Assembly: GCA_937966095.1 (NCBI GenBank) | Contig: CALCKF010000004.1 | Location: 1 to 32,381 of the forward strand | DNA from: an uncultured Eubacterium sp. | GTDB taxonomy: Bacteria > Bacillota > Clostridia > Peptostreptococcales > Anaerovoracaceae | Direction: 5' to 3' | DNA length: 32,381 nt | Shown: positions 30,382 to 32,381 of the stretch, one piece after another | Layout: every line of letters starts with the position of its first letter | Numbering within the stretch: position 1 is the stretch's first letter | Notes under the pieces: generated by a model | Database searches by the model: none | The model's input: only the letters and a program-made list of their open reading frames with translations | Told to the model about the DNA's origin: nothing | Translations under genes and position numbers: made by a program

Positions 30382-32381
30382 TATCTTTTCCTCCTTCTTA
30401 TCATCAGCTTTCTGACTTGACCTGTATCTCTTCTTTCTGTCATGTGCTGTATTGCGTATATTGAACATATTCAGAGTGAGAGCATTGCTTACCACGCAAA
30501 AGCTTGACAGACTCATCGCCGCAGCCGCAAACATCGGATTCAGCTGCCACCCCAGCAGAGGTATCCATACACCTGCTGCCAGAGGTATACCTATTATATT
30601 GTATATAAATGCCCAGAAAAGGTTCTGATGTATATTCCTCAAAGTAAGCCTGCTGAGCCTTACAGCTGCCGCTACGTCTGAAAGTCTGCTGTTCATCAGC
30701 ACCACATCAGCCGCATCTATAGCCACATCAGTTCCTGCACCTATGGCTATGCCTATATCAGCTCTCATCAGTGCAGGAGCATCATTGATACCGTCTCCTA
30801 CCATGCATACCTTTCCTTCCTTCTGAAGCTCACGCACAGCCTGCTCCTTGCCTTCAGGCATTACTCCTGCTATGACCCTGTCAACACCTACCTGGGATCC
30901 GATAGCTTCTGCTGTCCTGCGATTATCGCCTGTGAGCATAACTACACGCATACCCATATTCCGCAGCTGCTGTATCGCATCTATACTATCCTCTTTTATA
31001 ACATCGGCCAGGGCTATCATACCCAGAAGTTTATCATCCTTTCCAAAGATAACGGGAGTTTTTCCACTCAATGAAAAACTTTCCGCCTTCTGTTTCATAT
31101 GATCAGGTATATCAAACATACGGCTCATAAATCCCAGGCTGCCGCCTTTTATCAAACTGTCTCCGCATTTTGCCGACAGCCCGTTACCCGGCATATTTAC
31201 AAACTCTGTAACCTCCATAGATACAATACCGGATCCTTCTGCATACTCTACTATCGCTTTTGCAAGAGGATGTTCGCTTTTTCTTTCAATGGAATAAGCA
31301 AAACGCACAAGATCTGTCTCACCTGTTTCATATGCGGGAACTATATCGGTCACCTTTGGCTCGCCTTTTGTTACTGTACCCGTTTTATCCAGCGCGATTA
31401 TACGAGCTTTCCCGGTTTCCTCTAATGACACAGCAGTCTTAAAAAGAATGCCGTTTTTGGCTCCGATTCCATTTCCTACCATTATTGCCACCGGAGTTGC
31501 CAGGCCAAGTGCACACGGACAGCTAATGACCAGCACCGAGATTCCTCTCGCCAGCGAAAATCCGATCGTTTCGCCGGCTATCATCCAGATAATTATCGTC
31601 AACGCCGCAAGAGCTATCACTACCGGCACGAATATTCCCGAAACCTTATCTGCTGCTTTAGCTATAGGCGCCTTTGTTGCTGCTGCGTCACTTACCATCT
31701 TTATTATCTGCGAAAGCGTAGTATCTTCACCTACTCTCGTTGCCTGACATTCAATAAATCCCGACTGGTTTATGGTAGCTGCCGATACAGTATCTCCAGG
31801 CGACTTATCAACAGGTATGCTTTCCCCTGTCAGCGCCGATTCATTTACAGCACTTGTTCCCTTCTTTATCACACCATCAACAGGTATGCTTTCGCCAGGA
31901 CGTACTATAAATATATCACCTGTATTCACAGCCTGCACAGGAATCTGTACTTCTTCTCCGCCCCTGATAACAACTGCATTCTGCGGTGACAATCTTATAA
32001 GGCTTTTCAATGCATCTGTAGTCTTTCCCTTTGAACGGGCTTCCAGCATTTTTCCCACTGTTATCAAAGTCAATATCATCGCTGCGGATTCAAAATAAAA
32101 TTCATGCATATAACCGATCACTGCATTTATATCTCCTGATGTCTGCGCATCAGTCATGGCAAACAGAGAATAGGTGCTATATATGAAAGCCGCTCCCGAT
32201 CCAAGTGCTACAAGAGCGTCCATATTAGGAGCCCTATGCCAGATGCTTCTGAAGCCGCTCACGAAGAACTTCTGGTTTATGATCATTATCATCGCAGACA
32301 GCAGCAGCTGAAGCAGACCCATGGCTTCATGGTTTCCATCCAGCGGTCCTGCCGGCCATCCCCACATCATAACACCCATGG
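30172..32381 (-). CDS. copA: Copper-translocating P1B-type ATPase with C-terminal metal-binding domain, 5' end cut
   Basis: The frame is open to the window edge, so the N terminus and any N-terminal domains are missing. In the visible 735 residues the order is membrane helices, actuator loop TGES (184-187), membrane motif CPC (287-289), phosphorylated DKTGT (331-335), SEHPL, nucleotide region ending GDGINDAPAL, and final helices with YN and MSLSS. CPC with YN and MxxSS marks Cu+ export. After the last helix comes a charged linker (SSQKADDKKEEK) and an HMA domain with GMMCQHC. A C-terminal rather than only N-terminal HMA is uncommon, and an internal start precedes it (see the separate entry). 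Confidence 0.93.
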   Translation of the reverse strand, partial: MGVMMWGWPAGPLDGNHEAMGLLQLLLSAMIMIINQKFFVSGFRSIWHRAPNMDALVALGSGAAFIYSTYSLFAMTDAQTSGDINAVIGYMHEFYFESAAMILTLITVGKMLEARSKGKTTDALKSLIRLSPQNAVVIRGGEEVQIPVQAVNTGDIFIVRPGESIPVDGVIKKGTSAVNESALTGESIPVDKSPGDTVSAATINQSGFIECQATRVGEDTTLSQIIKMVSDAAATKAPIAKAADKVSGIFVPVVIALAALTIIIWMIAGETIGFSLARGISVLVISCPCALGLATPVAIMVGNGIGAKNGILFKTAVSLEETGKARIIALDKTGTVTKGEPKVTDIVPAYETGETDLVRFAYSIERKSEHPLAKAIVEYAEGSGIVSMEVTEFVNMPGNGLSAKCGDSLIKGGSLGFMSRMFDIPDHMKQKAESFSLSGKTPVIFGKDDKLLGMIALADVIKEDSIDAIQQLRNMGMRVVMLTGDNRRTAEAIGSQVGVDRVIAGVMPEGKEQAVRELQKEGKVCMVGDGINDAPALMRADIGIAIGAGTDVAIDAADVVLMNSRLSDVAAAVRLSRLTLRNIHQNLFWAFIYNIIGIPLAAGVWIPLLGWQLNPMFAAAAMSLSSFCVVSNALTLNMFNIRNTAHDRKKRYRSSQKADDKKEEKIMEKTMKIEGMMCQHCEATVKKAIESLDGVKEARVSHESGMAVVELDTDVSDNALKEAVEEKDYKVISID

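Overview
The window looks like a chromosomal stretch of a low-GC, anaerobic, amino-acid-fermenting member of the Clostridia, probably a spore former. The evidence is AT-rich DNA, strong AGGAGG-type ribosome binding sites, frequent TTG starts, a PdaA-type cortex deacetylase, a MurE-like ligase with the meso-DAP motif DNPR, a sortase-type surface protein and hotdog-fold aminoacyl-CoA ammonia-lyase chemistry. The genus cannot be fixed from sequence alone. No rRNA, tRNA, IS element, prophage or CRISPR array was seen.

Layout. 1-2864 (all minus): 5' end of a KtrB/TrkH potassium channel, nicotinate phosphoribosyltransferase (pncB) and an overlapping EamA-type exporter. 2985-13932 (all minus): a catabolic island holding an aldehyde dehydrogenase, two CaiB/BaiF-type CoA-transferases with overlapping start and stop, a small 3-aminobutyryl-/beta-alanyl-CoA ammonia-lyase homologue, an NhaC-family carrier, a sigma-54 activator (activator 1), a saccharopine-dehydrogenase-family enzyme and a second sigma-54 activator (activator 2). 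13960-18786: uvrA and uvrB behind a promoter overlapped by a LexA-like box. 19010-21096: HAD phosphatase and MATE exporter. 21356-23578 (plus): a signal-peptide plus FPKTG surface adhesin. 23672-26949: long-form PRPP synthetase, TDT/SLAC1-family transporter and a divergent LysR regulator. 27091-28593: MurE-like ligase. 28692-32381 (minus): a tiny cysteine-rich protein behind an unusual hairpin, a 55-residue membrane protein, a PdaA-like deacetylase and a copper P-type ATPase with a C-terminal metal-binding domain, cut by the window end.

The most striking system is the catabolic island. Three convincing -24/-12 (sigma-54) promoters precede the NhaC operon, activator 1 and the saccharopine-dehydrogenase-like gene. 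Upstream of each lie 16-bp dyads in two related but distinct classes: GTTGC-N6-GCAAC at the NhaC operon and at activator 1's own promoter, and GTTTC-N6-GAAAC at the saccharopine-dehydrogenase-like gene. The two paralogous PAS/AAA+/Fis-HTH activators are the obvious readers of the two codes. The enzymes suggest uptake of an amino compound, conversion to its CoA thioester by a two-gene CoA-transferase, and loss of ammonia from a beta-aminoacyl-CoA, with the dehydrogenases possibly handling an amino-acid adduct and a (semi)aldehyde. The substrate is unknown; this pathway is inference.
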